DNA of 64,000 nt from Paraspadella gotoi (taxonomy: Eukaryota > Chaetognatha), in contig CM119263.1 in NCBI GenBank assembly GCA_051294375.1, positions 20,916,695 to 20,980,694 of the forward strand, in the 5' to 3' direction. Both the position numbers and the translations under genes were made by a program. The notes under the pieces are model-generated. The model saw only the letters and a list, made by a program, of their open reading frames with translations. It did not search any database and had not been told where the DNA came from. Within the stretch, counting starts at the first letter, position 1. Each line of letters opens with the position of its first letter. Positions 33,028 to 45,426 of this stretch are shown in pieces.

Positions 33028-33749
33028 GTCTCCTCGCGTCCATCGTGTCGTCCTTCTTCTCTTTATCTCTTCTCGATCTCCTTCGCTAATTTTTTTCTTC
33101 CTTTTGTTTCCTTTTGTTTGTTTGCGATCTGTTTCCTGCACCTGATCTCACACTGAATTCTATTTCAGTCGCGCTTGGTTATGTATTGAGATCAGAATAG
33201 TTTTTCAGGAATTTACATTTTATTATTTGTGATTTATCTATTAAATTTATTTAATTTTTATATGTAGATTTACCCTAATTTTTCAGTAGATTCTTTAGCT
33301 GTATTTCTGCTCACTTTTATAACTTCCTGAGTTTCGAACACAAACCCTTTATTTTGCAATTAAAAATGGTATTCATTTTTAAAAAATAGATTCTTCTTTA
33401 AGAAATTATACTGTGGTGTTTATGAGTAATGAGATATGAAATCCAATTTGCATTGATGGTTTACATTTATTTTGCCCTAACAAAATAAGAAATTAAATCT
33501 TTTAGGACTCCTATTTCCTTCTCAAGACTCGCTTGTGTTGTCTCGTACAAACTTCTCTGATTCTGTGGGATTCGCGAGCCTTAAAACGCATCATGGAAAG
33601 AAGAGAGCGTAGGAGGGGCTTGAAAACTGGGGAGAGAGGGAGAAGAGAGAAAGACAGAAAGAGAGAGAGAGAGAGAGAAGAGAGACTGGACTAATCTGCA
33701 TATTGCATAACTCGACTGGCTCTAAACTTTTGGGAGGGAGGCGATGGAG

Positions 33750-33808
<59 letters not shown>

Positions 33809-36800
33809 AAAGAGAAAGAAACACAGTTGTTTACTGCTGTGAAGTTGTGAACCAAAATCAGTTCCATGCAAATTTTTTTGTTAGTTCGAAGCCAAGTTGG
33901 CGAAATTCAATGTAAAATTGAAAAAAAAAAATCCAATCCAATTTCCAGGGAGAACAGTAACAACTAGAATAATCACGCAAGCCGCATCTCTTCTTCATCC
34001 TACATATTACAATTCAAATTCGTAAATTAAAAATTTTTCTTTTCCTTTCAAAATTTGACCATATTTTTAAATGTGCCTCGTTCAACAAATTCTAATAGTA
34101 AGTTTGTAATCAGGCATTGAGTAAGCTAACCTTCTATAAATATAAGCTCATAATAAAGCCGTAGCTCATGACATAGGTACCGGGATCTTTCCTGGTAGTA
34201 TAGTATCTATAGTTGGTAATAGAATCTAAGTTAGCCGTAAATTATAAAAATATTCAAAACTTTTTCCATTGGAGCCAGGAGGTACTGGAAAATACGGAGG
34301 TATTCTTTATCACCTTTGCATTTTATCCTAGTTATTTAAGTTTGAACTTAGTTTCAGAGGGTTAAAATTAAATTTAGGAATTAGGAAATGAACTGGGGTT
34401 CTTCGGGATAGTTTAGGAAAATTTCCCTCATAAAAGTTTTTAACTCGATCGATTGATGATCTAATGGGCGCGCACAGTATAAAAAAAAAATAAAAACTGG
34501 ATAAAAGCACTTGAACATCGGCATAATACATATTCAGTCCTTTTCATAGAAAAGGTACAAAGGCTTATGTAAGATAACAGTTTCCAGAAAATATTCTTTC
34601 TCAAGTTATAGCAAATCTCTATTTGGGTGAGTCTTTGAATGTTTGTTCACCCAAATGGGTAGAGAGAAAAATTATTTGAACTTTGTTATATTAAAGCTCT
34701 TGTCAATTTTTAATAAATAAAAAAATATTTTTATATATGTTACTATGTAGATATGAAAAACTGTAAAAACTCATAGACAGCCGATCAAGCAACCAGATTA
34801 TTTCCTAATGATACATCTTATACTCATCAGTTATAATTAAATCTCATCCGCATTTGTCCGCCTTTTGAGAAATCCAAAATGCTTTCATTAAAAAATAATC
34901 TCAAAAAGAATTCGATATTCTTCGAAATTCCATTGATTAATTTTCTTGATCGATTTCCATCTTATTTGTTTAGTGCACTTTTAAAAAGATTAAATTAAGT
35001 TTATATTTAGCAAACTACCTATTACTTATAACATAATAAAGAAAAAATATTAAGTTGGGTCAATTTCTTTATAAGATCGAATTAAAATCAAAGTCGTTCA
35101 ACCTACCAAATTTGTCGTTAATGAAATTTTTCTCCCATATTTTCAAAATCACTTTTTATCATTTAAAAGTTTAAAAGAACCTCAATGGCATCTCTGATAA
35201 TCAGCATACAAAAAAGAGGTATTTCCTGACATTTAAGCCATTTGGATCACTGGCACCGTGATCCTGAGCGACGACCAATTTCTTTCGCTTCACGAACTTA
35301 ATCTAATCCTCCTCGTGATGAATTTAATATTAGCGACGACGCGATCACTTGGCTTTAATTTTCAATTTATTCACTAGAGTCAAAACGAAAAGACGGTGTT
35401 TGAGTTGACGTGGGGTGTCGTCGTCGTCGCGACGCTGTTGTTGTTGTGGCCCGTATTCTTCAAATTAATTTACTATTTTTTCACAATATTCGTTAATTTC
35501 TGAACATAAATACTTTTTAAATATCGTAATAAATTATTCCGTTACTCGAGTTTTTTCGTCGTCCTTCGTATTCTAACTCGTCAATGACTTGGTCATCGTC
35601 GTCGGTCGTCGACGTAACTTTGTGATGATTGACTGACGACATGACTCGTCGTTTCGTCGTCGTCGTTGTCGTGTTCCAAGAATACAAGTATAATGTTATC
35701 ATTGCCGCACCGTATCGTCTTTAGTCGGCCATTGCATAATTCACCCTTAAGCAGACACTTTCAGTTGTGTCCCGGTGGCTCATTTGTAAAGCCTCAACTC
35801 ATAACACTAGGTGTCGGGTGGAAAAATAATGGAAAAAAAAAAGGAAAAAAAAATTGACTCGGTTTGGAAAAAACGGTTAATTTATTATCAAATATATTTT
35901 TTGGCTGGTTAATAGGTTTTAATATGTAATATGACCTCCCGGGACTGATAAAAAGATTCTCTCAACAGCATAACATTGTTTATGCACCAATACTTCCAAA
36001 AAGGTTGTTCAAACTTTTCACCTCTTTTTGATAAAGAGGACTCCTCACATTATGTAATATATTATCTCTGACATAATATTTTTTATCGGATTATAGAGCA
36101 AAAAATGGTCCTTGGCCAGCAGTGAAAAAGATGATCCCCTATAATGTAACCAGGCTGAGTTGTTGTTGTTGCATAATGTGATGATGCATTGTCTTTCATT
36201 TCAACAAATCGATTTTCTTTTTTTTGGACTTATTGATATTGTTTCTGATAATACATCCAAGGTAAATAAAAATTATAACTTGCTCATAGAAAGGTTACCC
36301 GGAGCATTAAAACTTTTATGATACTTAAAATATAAAAAAAAATATTCTAGGCATCTACTGATTAATGTATTTTAATACCACTATTTTTTTTGACATATGT
36401 ATTAGATCATCCCTGAATCTATCCTATCAAAAAGTAATAAAAAAAGACCGAAATTAGTATAAATGAAAAGTTAGATATGAAAAAGATAAAAGAAGGAAGC
36501 ATTTTATGGACAATTCATTTCTTTTTGCATGGAACTCTGTATTTTTGGTCATACATAAATAAAACACAGCTCATATGAATCACAAAAGGCAAAGTATTTC
36601 GATATGTAGTTGTATGTATGTATGTTATGTTTTTTTCCCATTATGGTAGCTTCCTGCGGAAGCTTAGGACGCCGTAAGCCGCCTTGGGTGCGTGGAAAAC
36701 CCTCAAGCTGGTCCAAGCTGTTCCATGGCTGCTGAGGGTACAGAAGTTAGGGATAGTAGTCTTAGCCCACTGAGCCCTTATCACTAAGGCGTAGTGAAAG

Positions 36801-38840
36801 GTACATCGAAAATTCTAAAAGTCAATTTATGAACAACATATCATCAGTGAACATTAATTTGTAAAAAAAATTAATTTTTATGTTTTTTAATTTTTCGCAG
36901 TAGGCTATATTATATATTATAACCGTTCATATAAGCAGTCCCTGAGCTTCGGGTCAGGTGTTAAGCTGTTAAGCGCCCGTCCCTCTTAACTGCAGCGGCC
37001 ACCAGGCTAGAACCCCGGACCTTGGGTGGAGGCGAATGACTTGCCTCCGGCACCAAAGACCGCTGATGACGTTTGGTGGATTTTGGTCCACATACAATCC
37101 CCCTCCCGTAGGGAGAAGTCTGTTGCGTCTCTTCAGTGAATTGTTGTTGGTGGAAAGTTCGTCACCAAGTTGAGGCATGTCGCCTGAGTGTTGTGGGCGG
37201 AAAGTGCATCGCCAGGTGAGGCATGTCGACTGAAAGTGTTGTTGTTGCTGTTGTGTTCAGAATCGGCTCACCATGAAGAACAGTGATTATTTATGTTTTA
37301 ATGATAGAACCGTTTATATAAGTATCCCTGAGCTTCGGATCAGCTGTAACCCATGTTACAGGCGTTAATTCCATTTTTGATCCATTTTTACTTACAACTT
37401 CTGATTTGAATGCCAAGGAAAGCCGAAAAAATTTTTTACTTTGGAAATCCGATTCTTTCTTATCTTCTTTACCTTGGGTACTTTTATTAGCTTAAATCAT
37501 TATATAGTTTGCTATGAATCAATTTTAAAGTTAACAAGCCAACAAGTTGAGTTTCAGTCTTATCATAATTTGTTAAACAAAAATAAATCAAATTGGTTTA
37601 AATTAACAGAAAATAAGCCTATTGAATAAGCTTTAACGCCTATAAAATTATCAAAAAACTTTTTTGGTTAGCCACAAATAATTTTTAAAGACGTCTTTAA
37701 TTTGTGACTTTTTGTGAACTTGCATTTATTTTTGATAAAGAGAATATTTTCAACTCATTTATTAGTATTAAAAGATGAGGCCATACCAGATTTATTAAAT
37801 AAACCGCAATCTTATTAACGCACCGCCATTGGAACCCAGGAAAGCGTCAGGATTTGTTTTTTCTCAGAATCGACAGATTTTGCGGAAATTTTTTACGCAA
37901 AATCCGTCGATTTACTAAATTTGCTAGGCAACCAAAATTGAAAGAAAAATCATGCGTCCGTTCTTTTCTTTCTATAATGCATTTTAAAGATTTCTTTGAT
38001 TTGGCTAATGTAATGTAATAGAGGAAATAGGAAAGGAAAGAAAAGAAAAGGATAAGAAAGAAGAGGGTAAAAAGGCAAAAAAACAAGGAAAATGGGTGAA
38101 AAAATAGTGAAACATTGTAAGGTAAAAAAAGATTGGAAAAGAAAGAAAAAGAGGGGAAAGAAAGGGAAAGAATGAAAGAAAAAAAGGTGAGGAAAGGCAT
38201 GAGTGGCAGAATAAAGGAAGGCGGCCAAAAAATGGTAAGTGACAGCGTGAGAAGTAGGGAGGAAAGAGGAAGAGGAAAATATAAAGTAAGAGAATAAAGA
38301 GGTGAAGAAATAATCAGGAAAAGCGTATGAAGAAAAAAAATTGTATCAGATAAGTGTGGCGTCTTACATAAATCTTTGGGTAAGTAAAAGACATGAGGAT
38401 TCTTATAAGCCTAATAAGGAATCGATCTTTTAAAATTATCTGTACCATTAAAATTCAAACATACTTATTTCTAGAATTAACGTTAATGAGATTAGATTGA
38501 ACAGCATGAAGAAATCATGTTCTACATATTTTAACATCATAGAAATTACATGGAAGTTCTAAGTGATAAGAAGGAGATAACTAAAAAAAAAATTCACAAT
38601 TTTTCTAATAGAGAATTCCGTTCAATCTGACTACCCAAATTGCAAACGCTTTGCCAGAAATACGGTTAAAAAAACACTTGTAAAAACGCACAATTCCGAG
38701 TGCGTTACATCTGAAGGCTTGTCTATTGTTTTAATGGCATTTGATGAAGGACTGAATATCAACAAGACCAGGGGAAATACATACTCAGCTCCGGAAATTT
38801 TCAAACCTAAGTTGTAGTTCATTCAAATAGCGATGTCGCC
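31471..38840 (+). repeat. composite repeat, copy 1
   Basis: The order is hairpin head (31471-31505), CT tracts, a minus-strand tRNA-like head (32185-32248), ATCATCGCATCA minisatellite (32640-32840), CT/GA tracts (to 33810), an AT-rich body, GTCGTC clusters (35410, 35550-35670), SINE pieces, a minus-strand tRNA-like head (37001-37055), then the block shared with 11.3-12.6 kb. It ends at AGCGATGTCGCC, where copy 2 also breaks off. Compared with copy 2 it lacks many single bases. No supported gene; the open frames come from repeats. Confidence 0.85.
32185..32248 (-). repeat. tRNA-like SINE head (minus) in copy 1
   Basis: On minus it reads GGTAGCGCGGAGGCTAAGCG, then AAAGTACTGGGTTCTGCGCCC, i.e. 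an A-box-like and a B-box-like block at tRNA spacing. The counterparts at 39412-39470 and 61925-61981 are better preserved. Confidence 0.5.
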
Positions 38841-38985
38841 GGATCACGCAAGGTCGCAGGTGTGGTTCTAGTTGGGGGTTGGCGACTTCGCCATGGCGAT
38901 TCGCCAGGGCTTTGGCGATGTCGCCAGTCCCCCCACTGGCAACTCGCCAGTGATAAAGGTAGCGAATATAATGAAAAGCGCAGCT
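38840..38985. other. cluster of four short GGCGA/TCGCC palindromes
   Basis: Consecutive short hairpins: GGCGACTTCGCC, TGGCGATTCGCCA, TGGCGATGTCGCCA and CACTGGC-AACTC-GCCAGTG. They lie immediately after the end of copy 1, whose last word AGCGATGTCGCC is itself the same motif. It does not code; the minus open frame across it is an artefact. Confidence 0.6.
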
Positions 38986-39052
38986 AACACGGGGGATGAG
39001 CATCACCTTCAGGCTCCTCTCCACCTAACCTAAACCAAACTCCCTTCAACTC

Positions 39053-39352
39053 NNNNNNNNNNNNNNNNNNNNNNNNNAGATCACACCACCGTTGCGAGGC
39101 AACGGATAACCGATATAAACCTAATAATGCGTCTCGTTTGCGGGAAAACTTTCGTTGTAAATAAAGTTCGATCGTTTTTACCTATATTTCACCNNNNNNN
39201 NNNNNNNNNNNNNNNNNNNNNNNNNNNNNNNNNNNNNNNNNNNNNNNNNNNNNNNNNNNNNNNNNNNNNNNNNNNNNNNNNNNNNNNNNNNNNNNNNNNN
39301 NNNNNNNNNNNNNNNNNNNNNNNNNNNNNNNNNNNNNNNNNNNNNNNNNNNN
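39053..39352. other. two assembly gaps around the start of copy 2
   Basis: N runs at 39053-39077 and 39194-39352. The short island between them (39078-39193) matches 31925-32035 of copy 1, so the hidden sequence is probably the 5' module of the composite repeat. Confidence 0.95.
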
Positions 39353-39411
39353 TTTTTTTTTTATTTTTTAAATTTTTTATTCACTTTTTTCACTTTTCTT
39401 GTGTGAATCAG

Positions 39412-39470
39412 TAGGGCGCGAACCCGAGTCCTTTGGATTGGGAGGAGATCTCGCTACCTCCGGCGCTACC
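39412..39470 (-). repeat. tRNA-like SINE head (minus) in copy 2
   Basis: On minus it reads GGTAGCGCCGGAGGTAGCGA, then AAAGGACTCGGGTTCGCGCCC. GGGTTCGCGCCC is a good B box. It is part of a dispersed unit and is not an intact tRNA: the acceptor arm does not close. Confidence 0.55.
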
Positions 39471-39837
39471 CTATTCAGATTCGTCTAAAAACGAGTTCAG
39501 CTCTCAAGCAGCTGTCCAGCGGCTGTCCTGCTTCGCTCTCTCTCTCTCTCTCTCTCTCTGTCTGTCTCTCTCTGTACGATGTGTTGCGTGATCGTTCGTT
39601 TTTTGAAAAATTGTGATTATTTTTTTCCTTCTAAAAACTTTTATTATCGCCATTTATGCCGCGCTTTTTTCTCAATACAAAATCCCAAATTTACAGATTT
39701 TCGTGGATTTAGTCATAATACGTTTTATGTTTGGAAATAAAGTTCGTACACTCTCTGTCTCTGTCTCTCTCTGTCTCTGTCTCTCTCTCTCTTTCTCTCT
39801 CACTCATAAACGCGTTTGTTTGTTTTATTTACGATGA

Positions 39838-40130
39838 ATGACTCATCGCGTTAATGAATGACTATCATCGCATCAGTGAATGATTATCATCATATCAGTG
39901 AATGATTATCATCGCATCAATAATTGGTTATTATCGCATTAATAATTGGTTATCATCGCATCAATAATTGGTTATCATTGATCATCATATCAGTGAATGA
40001 TTATCATCGCATCAATAATTGGTTATTATCGCATTAATAATTGGTTATCATCGCATCAATAATTGGTTATCATTGCTTCAATAATCAATTCCTATGACAT
40101 CAATCAATTACTATTACATCAATAATTCAT
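39838..40130 (+). repeat. ATCATCGCATCA(A/G)TGAATG / AATAATTGGTT minisatellite
   Basis: Units of about 23-30 bp alternate between GTGAATGATTATCATCGCATCA and AATAATTGGTTATCATCGCATC. Shorter, noisier arrays occupy the same place at 32640-32840 and 62325-62520. An N gap (40133-40157) follows. Confidence 0.85.
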
Positions 40131-40252
40131 TANNNNNNNNNNNNNNNNNNNNNNNNNTTCAATAACAATTCCTATGACATCATCATATTACTTAATCATA
40201 ATTCATTGATGCGCATCATTCAATGTTTTTTTCTCTGATTTTCCATTTCATA

Positions 40253-40829
40253 TCTAGGAAAAAAAGTTTAAAATTTTTAATTGAGGATCTCTACTCGAAA
40301 ACTTTGCTCGATTTTAAAAAATCAGGATGTTTAGATTCTACACTAAATTTCCTTTTAGTTGTTCCTATTTTTTTCGTAGATCAACCGTATGGAAGTGAGA
40401 AAGTAAAATTGCATACCGTTCAAGTGAAAAATGGCGGAAAAAATCGCCTTTAGTTTTCCACAATTCTTGTATTTGTATATGTTTCTATTTCAAATTGAGT
40501 TAGTTTTTTTCATATTTTTTAAATTGGATATGCCGAGATAGACAGCCCTCTCTTTGGTTCATAAAGGTGCGATTGTAGCTCTGAGAAAAGATGCAAAGTC
40601 GAAGAACGCGCAACATCAAACATCGGGGCTTGAAAAGAATTGCGCTAAAGGTGTGGAAAACATTTCACCTCGTACCTCAATTCGCTTTACGAGAGATGCC
40701 AGATCGAATGCAGCAGTGGTCCGATGCCGAGGGAGGCATACCAATATTGAGAATGTTTTACCCATGTTTTGGATATTTTTTATTGGTAAATGAACTTTTA
40801 AAAAAATGTTTCTAATTTTTCCTAGATAG
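40253..40829 (+). mobile_element. Tc1/mariner-type deletion derivative, copy 2
   Basis: It is collinear with 23306-23916 and ends CCTAGATAG followed by TA. The left end lacks the first bases (TATCTAGG). The inner frame keeps HKGAIVALRKDAKS, then RTSIRFTRD and NIENVLPMF. The neighbouring tandem unit at 41097-41120 shows the site without the element (CCATTAATTTTCTTTG), which fixes TA as the target. Confidence 0.75.
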
Positions 40830-40919
40830 TAATTTCTTTGATAGTGGGTTTGACTCGATTGAATCTTTTTGATTTTTTTAAAACGGTTCCATCCTTTTCG
40901 TAATAAAATAGAATTTGGT

Positions 40920-40976
<57 letters not shown>

Positions 40977-41204
40977 CGTCCATCGTTCGTCTTCTTCTTC
41001 TTTATCTCTTCTTCGATCTCCTTCGCTAATTTTTTCTTCCTTTGTTTTCTTTTGTTTTGTTTGCATCTGTAGCGCATCATTCATTCGTTTTTTTCTCTGA
41101 TTTTTCCATTAATTTTCTTTGATAGTGGGGTTTGACTCGATCTTGAATCTTTTATGATTTTTTTAAAACGGTTCCATCCTTTTCGTAATAAAATAGAATT
41201 TGGT

Positions 41205-41247
<43 letters not shown>

Positions 41248-41855
41248 CCATCGTTCGTCTTCTTCTCTTTATCTCTTCTTCGATCTCCTTCGCTAATTTT
41301 TTTCTTCCTTTTGTTTTCTTTTGTTTGTTTGCATCTGTTTCCTGCACCTGATCTCACACTGAATTCTATTTAGTCGCGCTTGGTATGTATGAGATCAAAT
41401 AGTTTTAGGAATTTACTTTTATTAAATTTGTGATTTATCTATTAAATTTATTTATTTTTATATGTAGATTTACCTAATTTTTCAGTAGATTCTTTAGCTG
41501 TATTTCTGCTCACTTTTATAACTTCCTGAATTTCGAACACAACCCTTTTATTTTGCAATTAAAAATGTATTCATTCTTTAAAAATGATTCTTCTTTTAGA
41601 AAATATACTGTGGTGTTTATAGTAATGAGTATGAATCAAATTTGCATTGTGGTTTAATTTATTTTGCCCTAACAAAATAAGAATTATCTTTTAGACTTAG
41701 CCTATTTCTTCTCAAGACTCGCTTGTGTTGTCTCGTACAAACTTCTCTGATTCTTGTGGGATTCGCGAGCACTTTAAAAACGCATCATGGAAAGAAGAGA
41801 GCGTAGGAGGGGCTTGAAAACTGGGGGAGAGAGGGAGAAAGAGAGAAAGACAGAA

Positions 41856-41890
<35 letters not shown>

Positions 41891-41953
41891 CTGAGACTAA
41901 TCTGCATATTGCATAACTCGACTGGCTCTAAACTTTTGGGAAGGGAGGCGATG

Positions 41954-42016
<63 letters not shown>
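40920..42016. repeat. CT and GA microsatellites of copy 2
   Basis: CT tracts at about 40920-40976 and 41206-41244; GA tracts at about 41840-41890 and 41957-42016. They give Ser-Leu and Arg-Glu frames only. Confidence 0.95.
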
Positions 42017-42023
<7 letters not shown>

Positions 42024-45000
42024 AGAAACACAGTGATTTACTGACTGTGAAGTTGTGAACCAAAAATCAGTTCCAATGCAAATTTTTTTGTTAGTTTCGA
42101 AGCCAAGTTGCGAAATTCAATGTAAAATTGAAAAAAAAAATCCATATCCAATTTCCAGGGAGAAACAGTAACAACTTAGAAATAATCACGCAAGCTCGCA
42201 TCTTCTTCTTCATCCTACATATTACAAATTCAAATTCGTAAAATTAAAAATTTTTCTTTTCCTTTCAAAATTTGACCATATTTTTTAAATGTGCCTCCTT
42301 TCAAACAAAATTCATAATTAGGTAAGTTTGTAATCAGGCATTGAGATAAGCTAACCCTTCCTATAAATATAAGCTCATTAAATAAAGCCGTAAGCTCATG
42401 ACCATTAGGTACCGGGATCTATTCCTGGTAGTATAGTATCTATAGTTGGTAATAAGAAATCTAAAGTTAGCCGTAAATTATAAAAATATTTCAAAACTTT
42501 TCCATTGGTGCCAAGGAGGTACTGAAAATACGGAGGTATTCTTTATCACACTTAGCATTTATCCTAAAGTTATTTAAGTTTGAAGCTTAGTTCAGGGGTT
42601 AAAATTAAATTTAGGAATTAGGAAATGAACTGGGGTTCTTTCGGAGAATAGTGTTAGGAAAATTTCCCTCCATAAAAATGTTTTAACTCGATTCGAATCT
42701 TGACTTGATTCTAATGTGGCGCCGCACAGTAATAAAAAAAAAATAAAAACTGGATAAAAGCCACTTGAACATACGGGCATAAATACATATTCAGTCTTTT
42801 CATAGTAATGGTACAAAGGCTTATGTAAGATAACAGTTTCCAAAAATTATTCTTTCTCAAGTTATAAGCAAATCTCTATTTTGGGTGAGTCTTTGAAATG
42901 TTTGTTTCACCCAAATGGGTAGAAGAGAAAAATTATTTGACTTTGTTATATTAAAAGCTCTTTGTCAAATTTGTTAATAAATAAAAAAATATTTTTATAT
43001 AATGTTACTATGTATGATATGAAAAACATAGTAAAAACTCATAGAATTTCAGCCGATTTCAAGCAACCAGATTTATTTCCTAATGATACATCTTATCACT
43101 CATCAGTTAATAATTAAATCTCATCCGCATTTGTCCGCCCTTTTGAGAAATCCAAAAATGCTTTTCATTCAAAAAATAATCAAAAAGAATTCGATATTCT
43201 TCAGAAATTACCATATGATTATTTTCTTTGATCGATTTTCCAATCTTAATTTGTTTAGTGCACTTTTAAAAAGATTAAATTAATGTTTTTATATTTAGCA
43301 AACATACACCTATTACTTATAACATTAATAAAGAAAAAATATTAAGTTGGGTCAATTTCTTTTTAAGATCGAAATTATAAATCAAAAGTCGTTCAACTAC
43401 CAAATTTGTCGGTTAATGAAATTTTTCTCCATATTTTTCAAAATCACTTTTTATCATTTAAAATGTTTAAAAGAACCTCAATGGGCATCTCTGATAATCA
43501 GCATACAAAAAAGAGAGGTTATTCCTGACATTTAAGCCATTTGGATCACTGTGCACCGCTCGATTCCTGAGCGACGACCAATTTCTTTCGCTTCACGACT
43601 TAATCTAATTCCTCCTCGTGATGAATTTAATATTCGCGACGACGCGATGCACTTGGCTTTAATTTTCAATTTATTCACTAGAGTCAAAAACGAAAAGACG
43701 GTGTTTTAGTTGACGTGGGTGTCGTCGTCGTCGACGCTGTTGTTGTTGTGGTCCGTATTCTTCAAAATTAATTTACTATTTTTTCACAAATTATTCGTTA
43801 ATTTCTGAACATAAATACTTTTTAATATTCGTAATAAATTATTCCGTTACTCGAGTTTTTTCGTCGTCGTCTTCGTATTCTACGTCGTCAATGACTTGGT
43901 CATCGTCGTTCGTCGTCGACGTAACTTTGTGATGATTTGACTGACGACATGACTCGTCGTTTTCGTCGTCGTCGTTGTCGTGTTCCCAAGAATACAAGGT
44001 ATAACTGTTATCATTGCCGCACCGTTAGTCTTTTAGTCGGCCATTGCATAAGTTCACCCTATAAGCATGACACTTTCAGTTGTGTCCCGGTGGCTCATTT
44101 AGTAAAGCCATCAACTCATAACCACTAGGTGTCGGGTGGAAAAAATAATGGAAAAAAAAAAGGAAAAAATAATTGACTCGGTTTGGAAAAAACGGTTAAT
44201 TTTATTATCAAATATATTTTTTGGCTGGTTAATAGGTTTTAATATGTAATATGACCTCCCGAGGACTGAATAAAAAGATTATTTCTCAACAGCATAACAT
44301 TGTTTAATGCATCCAAATACTTCCAAAAAGGTTGTCTCAAACTTTTTTCACCTCTTTTTGATAAAGAGGACTACTCACATTATTGTTAATATTATATCTC
44401 TGACATAATATTTTTTATCGGATTTAGAGCAAAAAATGGTCCTTGGCCAGCAGTGAAAAAGATTGATCCCCTATAATGTAAACCAGGCTTGAGTTGTTGT
44501 TGTTGCATAATGTGATGATGCATTGTCTTTCATTTCAACAAAATCTTGATTTTACTTTTTTTTGGACTTATTTGATATTTGATTCTGATAATACATCCAG
44601 AGGTAAATAAAAATTATAACTTTGCTCATAGAAAGGTTACCCGGAGCATTAAAACTTTTATTGATACTTTAAAATATAAAAAAAATATTCTAGAGCATCT
44701 ACTGCATTAATGTATTTTTAATACCACTATTTTTTTGACATATGTATTAAGATTCATCCCTGAATCTATCCTATCAAAAAGTAATAAAAAAGAACCGGAA
44801 ATTAGTATAAATGAAAAGTTTAGATATGAAAAAGATAAAAAAGAAGGAAGCATTTTATTGGACAATTCATTTCTTTTTGCATGGAACTCTTGTATTTTTG
44901 GTCATACATAAATAAAACACAGCTCATATGAATCACAAAAGGCCAAAGTATTTCGATATGTATGTTTGTATGTATGTATGTATGTTTTTTTCCCATTATG

Positions 45001-45370
45001 GTACCTACCATGCGGGAAGCTTAGGACGGCCGTAAGCCGCCTTGGGTGCGTGGAAAACCCTCAAGCCTGGTTCCAAGCTGTTCCATGGCTGCTGAGGGGT
45101 CACAGAAGTTAGGGATAGTAGTCTTTAGCCCACTGAGCGCCTTATCCACTAAGGCGTAGTGAAAGGTACATACGAAAATTCTAAAAGTCAATTATGAACA
45201 ACATATCATCAGTGAACATTAATTTGTAAAAAAAATTAATTTTATGTTTTTTAATTTTCGCAGTAGGCTATATTTATATATATAACCGTTCAATATAAGC
45301 AGTCCCTGAGCTTCGGGTCAGGCTGTTAAGCTGTTAAGCGCCCCGTCCCTCTTAACTGCTAGGCGGCCAC

Positions 45371-45426
45371 CAGGCTAGAACCCCGGACCTTTGGGTTGGG
45401 AGGCGAATGACTTGCCTCCGGCACCA
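45371..45426 (-). repeat. tRNA-like SINE head (minus), second type
   Basis: On minus it reads GGTGCCGGAGGCAAGTCATT, then AGGTCCGGGGTTCTAGCCT. GGGGTTCTAGCCT is B-box-like. The same block is at 37001-37055 in copy 1. The flank CTGACCCGAAGCTCAGGGAC repeats nearby at about 45710. Confidence 0.45.

Noticed and set aside
39412-39470. A functional tRNA gene
   Set aside because: The A- and B-box-like blocks are present, but the acceptor arm does not close, and the block sits in a dispersed repeat. It fits a SINE head.
39838-40130. CRISPR array
   Set aside because: The unit is a contiguous minisatellite without unique spacers, in an animal genome.
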